Origin: Sagittula salina
GTDB lineage: Bacteria; Pseudomonadota; Alphaproteobacteria; Rhodobacterales; Rhodobacteraceae
DNA length: 64,000 nt
Direction: 5' to 3'
Assembly (NCBI RefSeq): GCF_017813235.1
Contig: NZ_JAGISH010000008.1
Location: 62,001-126,000 of the forward strand
A model generated the notes under the pieces. That model had not been told where the DNA came from and made no database searches. It saw nothing but the letters and a program-made list of their open reading frames with translations. Numbering within the stretch: the first letter of the stretch is position 1; every line of letters starts with the position of its first letter. A program made the position numbers and the translations under genes. Shown piece after piece: positions 44,327 to 53,271 of the stretch.

Positions 44327-45248
44327 GGATCGGCTCCAGATGCCGTTCCAGCGTCGCGCGCAGGTGTTCGTGCTGGCGGGGCAGCTTCAATGCTTCGCCG
44401 AGATGCGCGGTATCCTCGTCCCGGTCGAAGCCCGGTTCGTTGGTCGCCACCTCGAAAAGCACGCCGCCGGGCGTGCGGAAGTAGATCGCCCAGAAGTAAT
44501 CGCGGTCGATAACCGGCGTGACCTGATAACCGGTGTCCATCAGGGCCTTGCGGACTTCGAGCTGCTTGTCGCGGTTGTCGACGGAAAAGGCGACGTGATG
44601 CACCGAACCGGCGCCCTGCGCGGCGTGGGCGGCATCGACTTCGGTAATGTCGATGACCTGCGCCGCATTGCCCCCCGGCACCCGTAAGCGGGTGACATTG
44701 TTCTCCGACGCCTCCCTTTCGTAGCCCATGAAGCGCAGTAACTCAGCACTGGCGGCGGCGCCGCGCGGGTCCAAGCGCATGTCGGCAGAATGAAAGCCCC
44801 GGATCGCCACGTCCTGCGGCACGTCGGCGACCCATGGAGTACGGTCGTCGTCCTGCGCCACGAGCGCGAAACCATCGCCGTCAGGCCCCCTGAACATCAG
44901 GCGTTGCTCGCCCATACGGTCTGTACGGACCATGCCTTCGGTGCCAAGCGTGGCGAGGCGTTCCTCCCAGAAGGGCAGGGCGTCCCTGGGGACAGCAAAG
45001 GCGGTGGTGCCGACCTCGCCGGTCCCGGGACGGCCGCGGGCCGCATTGCGAAAGGGAAAATAGGTCATCACCGTGCCCGGAGTGCCCGTCGCGTTACCGT
45101 AGTAAAGGTGATAAACGTCCGGGGCGTCGAAGTTCACGGTCTTCTTGACCCGTCTCAGGCCAAGCGCCTTCGTGAAAAATGCATTGTTTTCCTGCGCGCT
45201 GGAGGCCAGCGAGGTCACGTGGTGCAGACCGTTGATCTGGTTGAGCAT
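44319..45248 (-). CDS. Ring-cleaving dioxygenase (MhqO-like VOC family)
   Basis: 309 residues, two VOC modules. Metal ligands are likely the His in LHHVTSL and SVHHVAFSV and the Glu in GVLFEVATNEPG. Family members cleave hydroquinone-type rings or protect against quinones (MhqO of Bacillus). Start MLNQINGLHHV at 45248; a long Arg/Pro-rich extension to 45446 is not credible. The next gene is an MhqD-like hydrolase. Confidence 0.9.
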   Translation of the reverse strand: MLNQINGLHHVTSLASSAQENNAFFTKALGLRRVKKTVNFDAPDVYHLYYGNATGTPGTVMTYFPFRNAARGRPGTGEVGTTAFAVPRDALPFWEERLATLGTEGMVRTDRMGEQRLMFRGPDGDGFALVAQDDDRTPWVADVPQDVAIRGFHSADMRLDPRGAAASAELLRFMGYEREASENNVTRLRVPGGNAAQVIDITEVDAAHAAQGAGSVHHVAFSVDNRDKQLEVRKALMDTGYQVTPVIDRDYFWAIYFRTPGGVLFEVATNEPGFDRDEDTAHLGEALKLPRQHEHLRATLERHLEPIHD

Positions 45249-45386
45249 GATGAATCCTCCGGTTTCTGGGCAGGATATAGGGTCAGACTGATCGCATGGC
45301 ATCGCCGGTCGGCGCGGGGAATTGGTGCGCCAGCGCAGAGTCGGCGAGGGGCAGTTCTTCGGCGAAAGACCGTGACGGGGAAACGC

Positions 45387-45471
45387 GAAACGCCCCGGCG
45401 CGCGGCCGGGGCGTTTCGGAGGGAGCGTGTGCGGGCGGGCGCGCAAAAATGCCGCCGCCGGCGCGGTTTTT
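45387..45471 (-). terminator. Two hairpins at the end of phbB
   Basis: The first, nearest the phbB stop (45445-45471), reads on the minus strand as a GC-rich stem flanked by A5 and T5 runs. The second is a 13-bp inverted repeat, arms 45387-45399 and 45407-45419 (CGAAACGCCCCGG with its complement). Together they insulate phbB from the dioxygenase gene. Confidence 0.8.
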
Positions 45472-46193
45472 CAGGCGAAGAATTGCGCGCCATTCGCCGA
45501 AATGGTCGACCCGTTGATGAAGCCCGCGTCATCGGACGCGAGGAAGACCACGCAACGCGCGATTTCCTCCGGTTCGCCCAGACGGCCGGTGGGGATCTGA
45601 CCGATGATAGACTCGCGCACCTTCTCCGGCACGGCCATGACCATTTCGGTTGCGATGTAGCCCGGGCAAATGGCGTTTGCGGTGATACCGGCACGCGCGC
45701 CTTCCTGTGCGAGGCTCTTCACGATGCCGAGGTCGCCCGCCTTCGTCGCCGCGTAGTTCACCTGCGCGAACTGGCCCTTCTGGCCGTTGATCGAGGAGAT
45801 CACGATCACGCGGCCGAACTTGCGCTCACGCATCCCCGGCCAGATCGGGTGAACGGTATTGAAGACGCCTGTGAGGTTGGTATCGACCACCTCTTTCCAC
45901 TGTTCCGGCGTCATCTTGTGGAAGGGCGCGTCGCGGGTGATGCCGGCGTTGGCCACGACGACGTCGATGGGGCCGAGGTCGGCTTCGACCTGCGCGATGC
46001 CCGCCTTGGACGACTCGTAGTCGGCCACGTTCCACTTGTAGGTCTTGATGCCTGTTTCGGCCGAAAAAGCGGCGGCCTTCTCGTCGTTGCCGGCGTAGGT
46101 CGCGGCCACGGTGTAGCCTTCGGCCTTCAGCGCCTTGGAAATCGCTTCGCCGATGCCGCGGCTACCGCCGGTCACGAGTGCAACTCTTGCCAT
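45471..46193 (-). CDS. phbB: Acetoacetyl-CoA reductase
   Basis: 240 residues, SDR. Cofactor loop TGGSRGIG at 8-15, NNAG-type NAGI near 82, catalytic S133/S134 region (VISSING), Y147 and K151 (NYAATK). Reduces acetoacetyl-CoA to (R)-3-hydroxybutyryl-CoA for PHB. The 240-residue length and sequence fit PhaB/PhbB. A perfect palindrome lies upstream (46263-46280); phaA follows upstream on the same strand after a terminator, so it probably has its own promoter. Confidence 0.95.
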   Translation of the reverse strand: MARVALVTGGSRGIGEAISKALKAEGYTVAATYAGNDEKAAAFSAETGIKTYKWNVADYESSKAGIAQVEADLGPIDVVVANAGITRDAPFHKMTPEQWKEVVDTNLTGVFNTVHPIWPGMRERKFGRVIVISSINGQKGQFAQVNYAATKAGDLGIVKSLAQEGARAGITANAICPGYIATEMVMAVPEKVRESIIGQIPTGRLGEPEEIARCVVFLASDDAGFINGSTISANGAQFFA

Positions 46194-46262
46194 GTGGGAA
46201 CTCCTCCAGTTCTTGGTAATAGCTTGGTAACTTTGTTACCTGCGTGATTCCATCTTCGCAAC

Positions 46263-46280
46263 AATATTGCGCGCAATATT
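46263..46280. promoter_or_regulatory. Perfect 18-bp palindrome upstream of phbB
   Basis: AATATTGCGCGCAATATT, centred ~78 bp before the phbB ATG. It contains TTGC-GC-GCAA, related in style to the CTGC-N3-GCAG PhaR sites but with a shorter spacer. A repressor operator is a good candidate; the identity of the protein is inferred. Confidence 0.6.
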
Positions 46281-46432
46281 TTGGCTTGGCGCGTGTTCCT
46301 GGGTTGAGGCTGCTTGTCGTCCTTGCGGCACGTCACATCCCGGAACCGTCGCTCACTCCTCTCCCGGAGGTCCAGCATTGCGCACCTCTCCCCGGAAAGC
46401 AAAGCCGGAAGCCGACCCGCCGAGGCAGACTC

Positions 46433-46462
46433 CAGAAAGAAGAACGGGCCCCGAAGGGCCCG
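46433..46462 (-). terminator. Rho-independent terminator of phaA
   Basis: On the minus strand: CGGGCCC - TTCG - GGGCCCG followed by TTCTTCTTTC. A perfect 7-bp GC stem with a stable UUCG-type loop, 14 bp past the phaA stop. Confidence 0.88.
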
Positions 46463-46475
46463 CCGCTCTGGTCGC

Positions 46476-47651
46476 TCAGGCGCGCTCGACGCAGAGCGCA
46501 ACGCCCATGCCGCCGCCGATGCAGAGTGTGGCGAGACCCTTCTTCGCGTCCCGGCGCTGCATCTCGAAAAGCAGCGTGTTCAGGACGCGCGCCCCCGACG
46601 CTCCGATCGGGTGGCCGATGGCGATGGCACCGCCGTTCACGTTCACGATCTCCGGATTCCAGCCCATGTCCTTGTTCACGGCGCAGGCCTGTGCAGCGAA
46701 AGCTTCGTTGGCCTCCACCAGGTCGAGGTCCTCGGCTTTCCAACCGGCCTTTTCCAGCGCCTTGCGCGAGGCGTAGATCGGGCCGACGCCCATGATCTTG
46801 GGATCGAGACCGGCCGTCGCATAGGAGGCGATGCGAGCCATCGGGGTGATGCCGCGCTTTTCAGCGTTCTCGGCGGACATCAGCAGAACACCGGCGGCGC
46901 CGTCATTGATGCCCGACGCATTGGCCGCTGTCACTGACCCGTCCTTGGTGAAGGCCGGGCGCAGTTTCTGCATGGATTCGATGGTGGCGCCGTGGCGGAT
47001 GTACTCGTCCTTGTCCATCACGATCTCGCCCTTGCGGGTCTTGATGATGAAGGGGATGATCTCGTCCGCGAACTTGCCTGCGTTCTGGGCGGCTTCGGCT
47101 TTGTTCTGCGAGGCCAGCGCGAATTCATCCTGCATCTCGCGGGTGATCTGCCACTGCGATGCGACGTTTTCTGCGGTCTGGCCCATGTGGTAGCCGTTGA
47201 ACGCGTCCCACAGCCCGTCCTTGATCATGGTGTCGATGTAGGACACGTCGCCCATCTTGTAGCCCTGACGCAGGTTCTGCGCGTGGGGCGACATGGACAT
47301 GTTTTCCTGACCACCGGCGCAGACGATATCCGCATCGCCCAGCATGATGTGCTGAGCGGCCAACGCGACCGAGCGCAGGCCGGAGCCACAGACCTGGTTG
47401 ATTGACCAGGCGGCCGAGCTCTCGGGCAGGCCGGCGTTGATATGCGCCTGGCGGGCGGGGTTCTGGCCCTGCGCCGCGGTCAGCACCTGGCCGAGGATGG
47501 TCTCGGAGACCTCGCCCTTTTCGATGCCTGCGCGCTGAACCAGCGCCTCCAGAACGGCGGTGCCCAGATCGTGCGCGGGGGTGTTCGCGAACGAACCGCC
47601 AAAGCTGCCGACGCCGGTGCGGGCGGCGCTTGCGATAACGACATTGGTCAT
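46476..47651 (-). CDS. phaA: Acetyl-CoA acetyltransferase (PHB thiolase)
   Basis: 391 residues, thiolase II. Nucleophile C88 in [12 protein letters not shown], then [19 protein letters not shown] with the catalytic His and [10 protein letters not shown] with the second Cys. It condenses two acetyl-CoA to acetoacetyl-CoA, the first step to PHB. The start at 47651 ([12 protein letters not shown]) with GGACACC upstream is chosen; a GHH-type extension is unlikely. It is separated from phbB by a terminator and a palindrome. Confidence 0.96.
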   Translation of the reverse strand: MTNVVIASAARTGVGSFGGSFANTPAHDLGTAVLEALVQRAGIEKGEVSETILGQVLTAAQGQNPARQAHINAGLPESSAAWSINQVCGSGLRSVALAAQHIMLGDADIVCAGGQENMSMSPHAQNLRQGYKMGDVSYIDTMIKDGLWDAFNGYHMGQTAENVASQWQITREMQDEFALASQNKAEAAQNAGKFADEIIPFIIKTRKGEIVMDKDEYIRHGATIESMQKLRPAFTKDGSVTAANASGINDGAAGVLLMSAENAEKRGITPMARIASYATAGLDPKIMGVGPIYASRKALEKAGWKAEDLDLVEANEAFAAQACAVNKDMGWNPEIVNVNGGAIAIGHPIGASGARVLNTLLFEMQRRDAKKGLATLCIGGGMGVALCVERA

Positions 47652-47770
47652 GTGGTGTCCTCCTGGCCAAGCGTTCATATGCGCGGACCCGCCGTGTGCG
47701 GGCCGCTTCTGTCTCGCCTGTCGGCTCTGGGGATTAACCGATTTTCCGAATTGTCAAAAGGGAAAGCGTG

Positions 47771-47781
47771 CTGCGCGGCAG
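47771..47781. promoter_or_regulatory. CTGC-N3-GCAG site upstream of phaA, candidate PhaR operator
   Basis: CTGCGCGGCAG, about 120 bp upstream of the phaA start and inside the gap after the EAL gene. The CTGC-N3-GCAG motif is the established recognition pattern of alphaproteobacterial PhaR repressors (Paracoccus, Rhodobacter). Confidence 0.6.
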
Positions 47782-47798
47782 CGCGGCACAAAAGCGCA

Positions 47799-48677
47799 TC
47801 ACGCGAGCTTCCGTTCCGTCGCCTCCCGCCATGCGGGCGTGATGCTGGGCGCGGCAAGGAAATAACCCTGCAGGCAGTCCAGCCCGAGCCCGCGCAAGCA
47901 TTCGGCATCGGCCTCTGTCTCGACGTTCTCGGCGACAGTGAACATGTCGAACTGCTCGGCGATTCGGACTATGGCGGCAACAAGCACCTGGTTGTCCGGA
48001 TCCAGCGCGATACCCCGACAGAATTCGCCGTCGATCTTCAGGATGTCGAAACTGAATTCCTTGAAATGCCGCAGTGCGGTATAGCCAGAACCAAAGTCGT
48101 CGATGGCGAAGGTGATGCCGCGACTCTGCATATCATCCATGAAGGTGATGACCAGTTCCGGCACCAGCATGGCGGAATGTTCGGTGATCTCCAGGATCAG
48201 CCGTTCGGCAACGGTGGGGTCCTGATCGAGCCCACGGTGCAGCACCGCCATCCATTTTTGGTACCCGATGGAGCGCGCCGACATGTTGATCGCCAGCCTC
48301 AGGTCGGGAACGCGTGCCAGCTCTGCCAGCCCTTGCTCCAATGCGATGCAGTCGAGCATCCGCCCATATTCGGTTTCTTCCACCGCATCCATGAAGTCCG
48401 CCGCCGGGATGACCCGGCCTGTTTCGTCCAGCACGCGAATCAGTCCCTCTTGGAAGGCTGGCTGACAGGGAGGGCAGGCCTGGACCACCGGCTGGAAGGC
48501 CAGTATCACCTGCCGGTGCTGGATGGCCCGGCGCACCATATCGAGGATCTTGCCGTCGCGCAGGAGCACCGCGTGTTCCAGTGCGTTCAGCGACCCGGTG
48601 GTGGTCTTGCCCATGGCTTGCTCCGACAGTTCCGTTTCGCGCGCCCCGCCGGACGCGTCCGTTCGTTGGGCCTGCAT
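47799..48677 (-). CDS. EAL-domain c-di-GMP phosphodiesterase
   Basis: 292 residues, single EAL domain without visible sensor or TM segments. All catalytic positions are present: E77 in EGLIR, N131 in NMSARS, E163/E166 in EITE, D193-D194 in IDDFGSG, K214 in LKIDGEF and E250/E253 in AENVET. So it is probably active, linearising c-di-GMP to pGpG. A start at the internal Met near 48614 (MGKTTTG) is possible. The PilZ protein at 38178 may respond to the same pool. Confidence 0.9.
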   Translation of the reverse strand: MQAQRTDASGGARETELSEQAMGKTTTGSLNALEHAVLLRDGKILDMVRRAIQHRQVILAFQPVVQACPPCQPAFQEGLIRVLDETGRVIPAADFMDAVEETEYGRMLDCIALEQGLAELARVPDLRLAINMSARSIGYQKWMAVLHRGLDQDPTVAERLILEITEHSAMLVPELVITFMDDMQSRGITFAIDDFGSGYTALRHFKEFSFDILKIDGEFCRGIALDPDNQVLVAAIVRIAEQFDMFTVAENVETEADAECLRGLGLDCLQGYFLAAPSITPAWREATERKLA

Positions 48678-48803
48678 TCTGCGCCGCCAAATATTGAACG
48701 GTTATTAACGCTCCGGTTTGTTGAGAATTGTCTGGTAAGATCTCCCACGCATCCCGCCGCGGCTTTCAGGTCTTTATGCGCGTGACCTTCATGACTCCCG
48801 CGC

Positions 48804-48831
48804 TTGACACCGGCGCAGGGGCGTGTATTTG
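48804..48831 (+). promoter_or_regulatory. Sigma70-type promoter, likely rpsD
   Basis: TTGACA at 48804-48809 and TATTTG at 48826-48831, spacer 16 bp, leaving a ~135-nt leader before the rpsD start. The consensus -35 makes this the best promoter candidate in the gap. Confidence 0.6.
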
Positions 48832-48971
48832 GGCGGCTTCATTGGTGTTGGTGGCCCCCGCAAGGGGATGCCTGTCACATCGGGCAGCCGGGATGCCACA
48901 GGTCGCAAGATCAGGCAGTCCGGTCCGGTGAGAGGACAACGCCCTTCGTAACACAAGAAGGAGATCAGACC

Positions 48972-49592
48972 GTGACCAAACGCACGTCTGCCAAGTACAA
49001 GATCGACCGCCGCATGGGCGAAAACATCTGGGGCCGTCCGAAGTCCCCGGTGAACCGCCGCGAATACGGGCCCGGCCAGCACGGTCAGCGCCGCAAGCAG
49101 AAGATGTCCGACTTCGGTCTGCAGCTGCGCGCCAAGCAGAAGCTGAAGGGCTACTACGGCGACATGACCGAGAAGCAGTTCCGCCGCATCTTCTCCGACG
49201 CAGAGCGCGCCAAGGGCGACACCGGTGAGCTGCTGATCGGCCTGCTCGAGCGCCGCCTCGACGCCGTTGTCTACCGCGCCAAGTTCGTGCCGACCGTCTT
49301 TGCCGCCCGCCAGTTCGTGAACCACGGCCACGTGACCGTGAATGGCCAGCGCGTGAACATCCCATCCTACCGCGTGAAGGAAGGCGACGTCATCGAGGTT
49401 CGCGAGAAGTCGAAGCAGATGGCAGCCCTGCTGGAAGCCACCCAGTTGGCCGAGCGCGACGTGCCCGACTACATCGAGGCCGACCACTCCAAGATGAAAG
49501 CCACCTTCGTGCGGACCCCGGGTCTGTCGGACGTGCCGTACCCGGTGATCATGGAACCGAACCTCGTCATCGAATACTACGCGCAGAACTAA
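48972..49592 (+). CDS. rpsD: 30S ribosomal protein S4
   Basis: 206 residues. [27 protein letters not shown] at the start, [36 protein letters not shown] is the S4 RNA-binding domain. GTG start at 48972 with AAGGAG upstream. S4 nucleates the 30S 5' domain and, in other bacteria, represses its own operon. Here it is monocistronic, with a terminator directly after. Confidence 0.97.
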   Translation: MTKRTSAKYKIDRRMGENIWGRPKSPVNRREYGPGQHGQRRKQKMSDFGLQLRAKQKLKGYYGDMTEKQFRRIFSDAERAKGDTGELLIGLLERRLDAVVYRAKFVPTVFAARQFVNHGHVTVNGQRVNIPSYRVKEGDVIEVREKSKQMAALLEATQLAERDVPDYIEADHSKMKATFVRTPGLSDVPYPVIMEPNLVIEYYAQN

Positions 49593-49636
49593 GGTTCTCT
49601 GCGAAACGGGGCGGATTTTCCGCCTCCTCCCATACG

Positions 49637-49667
49637 GGGCCGTCCTTCGGGGCGGCCCTTTGCTTTT
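49637..49667 (+). terminator. Rho-independent terminator of rpsD
   Basis: GGGCCGTCC - TTCG - GGGCGGCCC, then TTTGCTTTTG. Nine-bp stem with one G-U pair and a UUCG loop. Confidence 0.88.
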
Positions 49668-49740
49668 GTCCTCACGGGATCGTCGGTATGCCGGGCGGTC
49701 GATCCGGGGTAGGACAGGGCCGGAAAAAAGGGAGACATCC

Positions 49741-50301
49741 ATGCACCGATTGGTCCTGACGGCGGCAGTGGCCGCGATGCTGCCCGGCCTCGCGCTGGCG
49801 CAGATGCACGGCCCCGGCAGGATGGGGGCGCATCACGGAGCCGGTGGCCTCGGCCATGACGAGGTTATCATGCCCGGCCTGCGCGGGCTGGACGCCACAC
49901 CGGAGGAAAGCGCGGAGATGGCGGTGATGTTTCGCAACTTTCAGACCCTTTCCCGCCGGGTGGAGACGCTGCCGAACGGGATTCGCACCGTGACCACGTC
50001 CTCGGACCCGGACGTGATGGCGGCGCTCGTCAGCCACGTCACCGGCATGATCGCCCGCGTCGAGGACGGGCGCGATCCGCAGGTGTTTGTCCAAAGCCCG
50101 ACGCTGGACGTCTTCTTTGCCCGCGGCGCGGGGATCGAAACGGACATTGCGGTAACGGAGGCGGGGATTGTCGTGACCCAGACCGCAACAGATCCGGATC
50201 TGGTTGCGGCGCTGCAGATCCACGCGGCAGAGGTTTCTGACATGGCCGCGCGGGGCATGGCGGCGGTGCACGACCGGATGATGTCTCGGTCGGGAAACTG
50301 A
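49741..50301 (+). CDS. Exported protein of unknown function, His/Met-rich N-terminus
   Basis: 186 residues. Signal peptide MHRLVLTAAVAAMLPGLALA, then a His/Met/Gly-rich segment (QMHGPGRMGAHHGAGGLGHDE) suggesting metal contact, and a C-terminal domain with VTTSSDPDVMAALVSHVTGMIARVEDGRDP and VTQTATDPDLVAALQIHAAEVSDMAARGM, which look like two related halves. No family recognised. A terminator-like hairpin ends it. Confidence 0.7.
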   Translation: MHRLVLTAAVAAMLPGLALAQMHGPGRMGAHHGAGGLGHDEVIMPGLRGLDATPEESAEMAVMFRNFQTLSRRVETLPNGIRTVTTSSDPDVMAALVSHVTGMIARVEDGRDPQVFVQSPTLDVFFARGAGIETDIAVTEAGIVVTQTATDPDLVAALQIHAAEVSDMAARGMAAVHDRMMSRSGN

Positions 50302-50329
50302 ACCCGGACACGACTGCCCCGGACATGCG

Positions 50330-50364
50330 AAGGCCGCCGCGTCCAGTCAGGATGCGACGGCCTT
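50330..50364. terminator. Hairpin between convergent genes
   Basis: Arms AAGGCCG..GCGTCC and GGATGC..CGGCCTT around AGTCA, between the exported-protein gene (+) and the DUF1127 gene (-). T-rich only slightly; likely bidirectional termination. Confidence 0.65.
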
Positions 50365-50410
50365 TGCGACGATTGCCGGCCCGTTTCGGAGCCGGCGATG
50401 CCCGGATGTC

Positions 50411-50635
50411 TCAGACGTAATAGACGTCGCGAAAGACGTGGTGTGCGATGCCTTGACGCGTCAGACCGCGTGCGGCCAGCTCGTCGTCGGACAGGGCCTG
50501 CAGGCGCTCTATTTCCCGCATGCGGTGGGAATTCTCCGCGATGGAGGCCAGGGATTCCAGAACGCCGTTCAGGCCGCTCATGATGGTCTCCAGGATGCCG
50601 CGGCGCGGTGCGTGGTCGTGCGTGATATGTGCCAT
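50411..50635 (-). CDS. DUF1127 (YjiS-like) small protein
   Basis: 74 residues with the DUF1127 core REIERLQALSDDELAARGLTRQGI near the C-terminus. Family members are stress-induced small proteins; in Agrobacterium and Rhodobacter relatives bind RNA or affect phosphate/C4 metabolism. An inverted repeat 56 bp upstream (50691-50717) may be its operator. Confidence 0.85.
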   Translation of the reverse strand: MAHITHDHAPRRGILETIMSGLNGVLESLASIAENSHRMREIERLQALSDDELAARGLTRQGIAHHVFRDVYYV

Positions 50636-50690
50636 AGTTCGATATGCCTCTTTCGGTTGGGTTCAGCTCCCTCCGTGAAGGCAAGTTATG

Positions 50691-50717
50691 CCGCACTGCG
50701 GCAATTTTCCAGTGCGG
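50691..50717. promoter_or_regulatory. Inverted repeat upstream of the DUF1127 gene
   Basis: CCGCACTG and CAGTGCGG, 8-bp perfect arms 11 bp apart. A shorter palindrome TGCCGCA-C-TGCGGCA overlaps the first arm at 50689-50703. A dimeric regulator site or an mRNA hairpin are both possible. Confidence 0.45.
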
Positions 50718-50911
50718 TTGCAGCAAGGCCGCTGCCACGAGGGTGCATGGCTAAGCCGGGAAATCGTAAGGCTGCGTAAGGAAATGGCGGTTCGGACGGT
50801 CCGCCTACTTTGCGAGGTGCTTCGGCTCGGGATGCCCCAGGCACGGACCGCAGTCGCTCGGTTTGGCGTGGATGCGCGGCCTCGGCAGGAGGTGACCGGG
50901 TGGGCCTGGGC

Positions 50912-52081
50912 CTACTCCGCCGCCAAACCCGACGTGGCGCGGGCGGGGGCAAAGCGTTCTGCCGCCTCTCCGGTGACCCAGACAAGGCGGCCGCCAACAA
51001 GCGTTGCCTCCACGCTTCGGCGCCCGGCGTGGACAATGACAAGATCGGCGCGGCGATCATAGTCGATGATGCCCCGGTCCGTGAGCCGCGCCAGCGCAGC
51101 AGGTCTGGCAGAGACCGCCTCCCACGCTTTCGGCAGGTCCATGATGCCCTCGCTGGCGAGGCGAAAGGCCGCCTGAACCAGCGCCCCGGGTTCCTCACCC
51201 GAGACCAGCGCATCGCCCAGCCCGGCGCGCAGCAGATCCGGCGTTTGCCCCGGTTTGCTTCCGGTCACTTCCGATGCCGACAGCAGGATCGGATCCCCCA
51301 CCGCGCGCGCCAGTGCCGCCGCGGCCCGGCGTTGGGGGAGGGCACAGACCTTCGCGCCGATCTGGGTGTAGTACTCGCGTGTCTCGCCGTCGGAATCGCC
51401 GCGGCTGCCGTAAACCACGCCGAGCGCGTCAAAGGCCTCCGACAGGCGGCACAGGTGCCGAGGCACGTCGCGGCGCCGTGCCTCCGCCCGCTCCAGCGCG
51501 GCGAGGTGGGCATCGATGCTTCGACCGGAGCCGTGCGCATGGTGGCTGAGCGCGGCAAGCCCTGCTTCGGCCATTTGCCGCGCGGATTCGAGCTCGTTGC
51601 GGAAGAGGACGCTGCCGACGGCATGGCGGCGGACCGTGGCCAGCAGGTAGTCCTGACTGTCCACCGTGTTCACCTCGCAAAGGATCTGGGCCTGCAGGTC
51701 GGTCATTGCGATCGTGCGGTAGGCCTCCAGTGCGCGCAGGAAGGCGTCGCAATGTTCTGGCGCATGGATGCCGCCCTCCCAGCTCCAGTCATGCGCCAGC
51801 CAGCCGGTGGTGATGCCGTTTCGTGCTGCGATCCCGTCGCAGATACGCAGGGCCTCGGCCAGCCGTGGCCGGGCGGCGGGCGGACCGGCCAGTTGCCGTG
51901 TCAGGGCGCAGCCATGCAGATCGACGATGCCGGGCAGGATGTAGAAACCCGTCAGGTCGACCTCGGGAAGGGGGCCTTTTGAAATGCGGCCGTCCTCCAC
52001 GGCCACGGAGCGCCGCTGAAGCGCTCCATCGCGGAGGATCGTCGCGCCGGTCAGGCGCAGGCGGGCAGGGTAATGGGGCAT
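50912..52081 (-). CDS. PhnM-like amidohydrolase with degenerate metal site
   Basis: 389 residues, amidohydrolase fold resembling PhnM, the RPnTP pyrophosphohydrolase of C-P lyase (GFYILPGIVDLHG at 45-57 parallels GWLLPGLIELHT). The HxD that follows in PhnM reads H56-G-C58, the region of PhnM CELPHH is CEVNTVD, and its HDD region is YGSRGDSDGE, so several ligands are missing while the C-terminus (RGIIDYDRRADLVIVHAGR) is normal. No phn genes are nearby. It is either a non-metal relative with a different reaction or inactive. Confidence 0.7.
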   Translation of the reverse strand: MPHYPARLRLTGATILRDGALQRRSVAVEDGRISKGPLPEVDLTGFYILPGIVDLHGCALTRQLAGPPAARPRLAEALRICDGIAARNGITTGWLAHDWSWEGGIHAPEHCDAFLRALEAYRTIAMTDLQAQILCEVNTVDSQDYLLATVRRHAVGSVLFRNELESARQMAEAGLAALSHHAHGSGRSIDAHLAALERAEARRRDVPRHLCRLSEAFDALGVVYGSRGDSDGETREYYTQIGAKVCALPQRRAAAALARAVGDPILLSASEVTGSKPGQTPDLLRAGLGDALVSGEEPGALVQAAFRLASEGIMDLPKAWEAVSARPAALARLTDRGIIDYDRRADLVIVHAGRRSVEATLVGGRLVWVTGEAAERFAPARATSGLAAE

Positions 52082-52317
52082 GGCGGGGGCTGGCTGCTGC
52101 GGTTTCTTTTCTCTCTCGTCCCGCAGTCATAAGGGGCTTATGTATCGGCGCGGTGACACGTTTGCCGGGAAAACGGGAGCCGCTGAGCATTTTCGCGGCT
52201 TGGTGGTCTGGCGGGCTTCTAGTCCCCGGCCTTGGCGGGAGGCCGGAACCATTCCTGCCCCGGAGAGCTTGAACCGTCGGGGTCGGCGAGGCCAGAGGTC
52301 GAAACAGAGGGGGCACG

Positions 52318-53271
52318 ATGCTGAAATCCTTCCACGTCAAGGGCGAGCGGCTGCAGTTGCAGACGGAGGGCGCCGGTCTGGAGCAGGCGCAGTGGATCGA
52401 CCTGTTCGACCCCGGCGAAGAAGAGGTCGCGGGGGTCCAGGCATTGGGCTTCGACGTGCCTAAGCTGGCGGATATGGAGGAAATCGAGATTTCCAACCGG
52501 CTCTACAAGGCCGGCGAGGTCGAAGTGCTGACGGTTGCCCTGCCGGGGATCGCAGCGGATGGGGGGCGCAAGTTCGCCCCGGTCGCCTTCCTGCTGTCGC
52601 CCCGGCAGATGGTGACGGTCCGCTACCACGCGCCGCGGTCGTTCGATACCTTCCCGAGTCACGCGCATTCTTCATCGGCGGGCTGCGACAGTCATCTGCA
52701 CCTGTTCCTCGGCTTGATCGAAGAGATCGTCGCCCGCATCGCGGATCTGCTCGAAGGCGAGGGGCGGGCGCTGGATGCGGCCTCGCGGCGGTTGTTCAAC
52801 GACGACGGGGAGAACGAGGACCTTCTGGAGGAGATGTTGCGGACCGTGGGGCAGCGGGGGGAGGCGCTGGCGAACCACCGGCACGCGCTTCTGACACTGG
52901 AACGGGCGCTCACGACCTTTGCCCTGAATCTGTCGGCCAAGGCGCCGGGGGCGTTGAAGGCGGTCCTGAAGGCCCGCACGCGGGATATTCAGAGCCTTGT
53001 CGTGCATGCCGATTTCCTGACCGGACGGGTGGCGCATGTGACGGATGTGATCCTCGGCATGATCAATCTGGAGCAATCGGACGCCAATCGGATCCTGTCG
53101 GTGGTGGCGGTCCTGTTTCTGCCGCCGACGCTGGTGGCCTCGATCTACGGCATGAATTTCCAGGTCCTTCCGGGGGTGAACCAGCCGCATGGCTGGCTGA
53201 TCGCGACCGGGCTGATGGCGGGGTCCGCGATCGGGACCTATGTCTATTTCAAATGGAAAGACTGGCTCTGA
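52318..53271 (+). CDS. CorA/ZntB-family divalent cation transporter
   Basis: 317 residues. A long cytoplasmic funnel (helical, charged), then two C-terminal TM helices with the signature YGMNFQVLPGVNQPHGWL (GMN selectivity loop). Both Mg2+ import (CorA) and Zn2+ (ZntB) are compatible; the N-terminal domain does not decide it. SD GAGGGGGCAC region precedes the ATG. Alone on its strand here. Confidence 0.9.
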   Translation: MLKSFHVKGERLQLQTEGAGLEQAQWIDLFDPGEEEVAGVQALGFDVPKLADMEEIEISNRLYKAGEVEVLTVALPGIAADGGRKFAPVAFLLSPRQMVTVRYHAPRSFDTFPSHAHSSSAGCDSHLHLFLGLIEEIVARIADLLEGEGRALDAASRRLFNDDGENEDLLEEMLRTVGQRGEALANHRHALLTLERALTTFALNLSAKAPGALKAVLKARTRDIQSLVVHADFLTGRVAHVTDVILGMINLEQSDANRILSVVAVLFLPPTLVASIYGMNFQVLPGVNQPHGWLIATGLMAGSAIGTYVYFKWKDWL

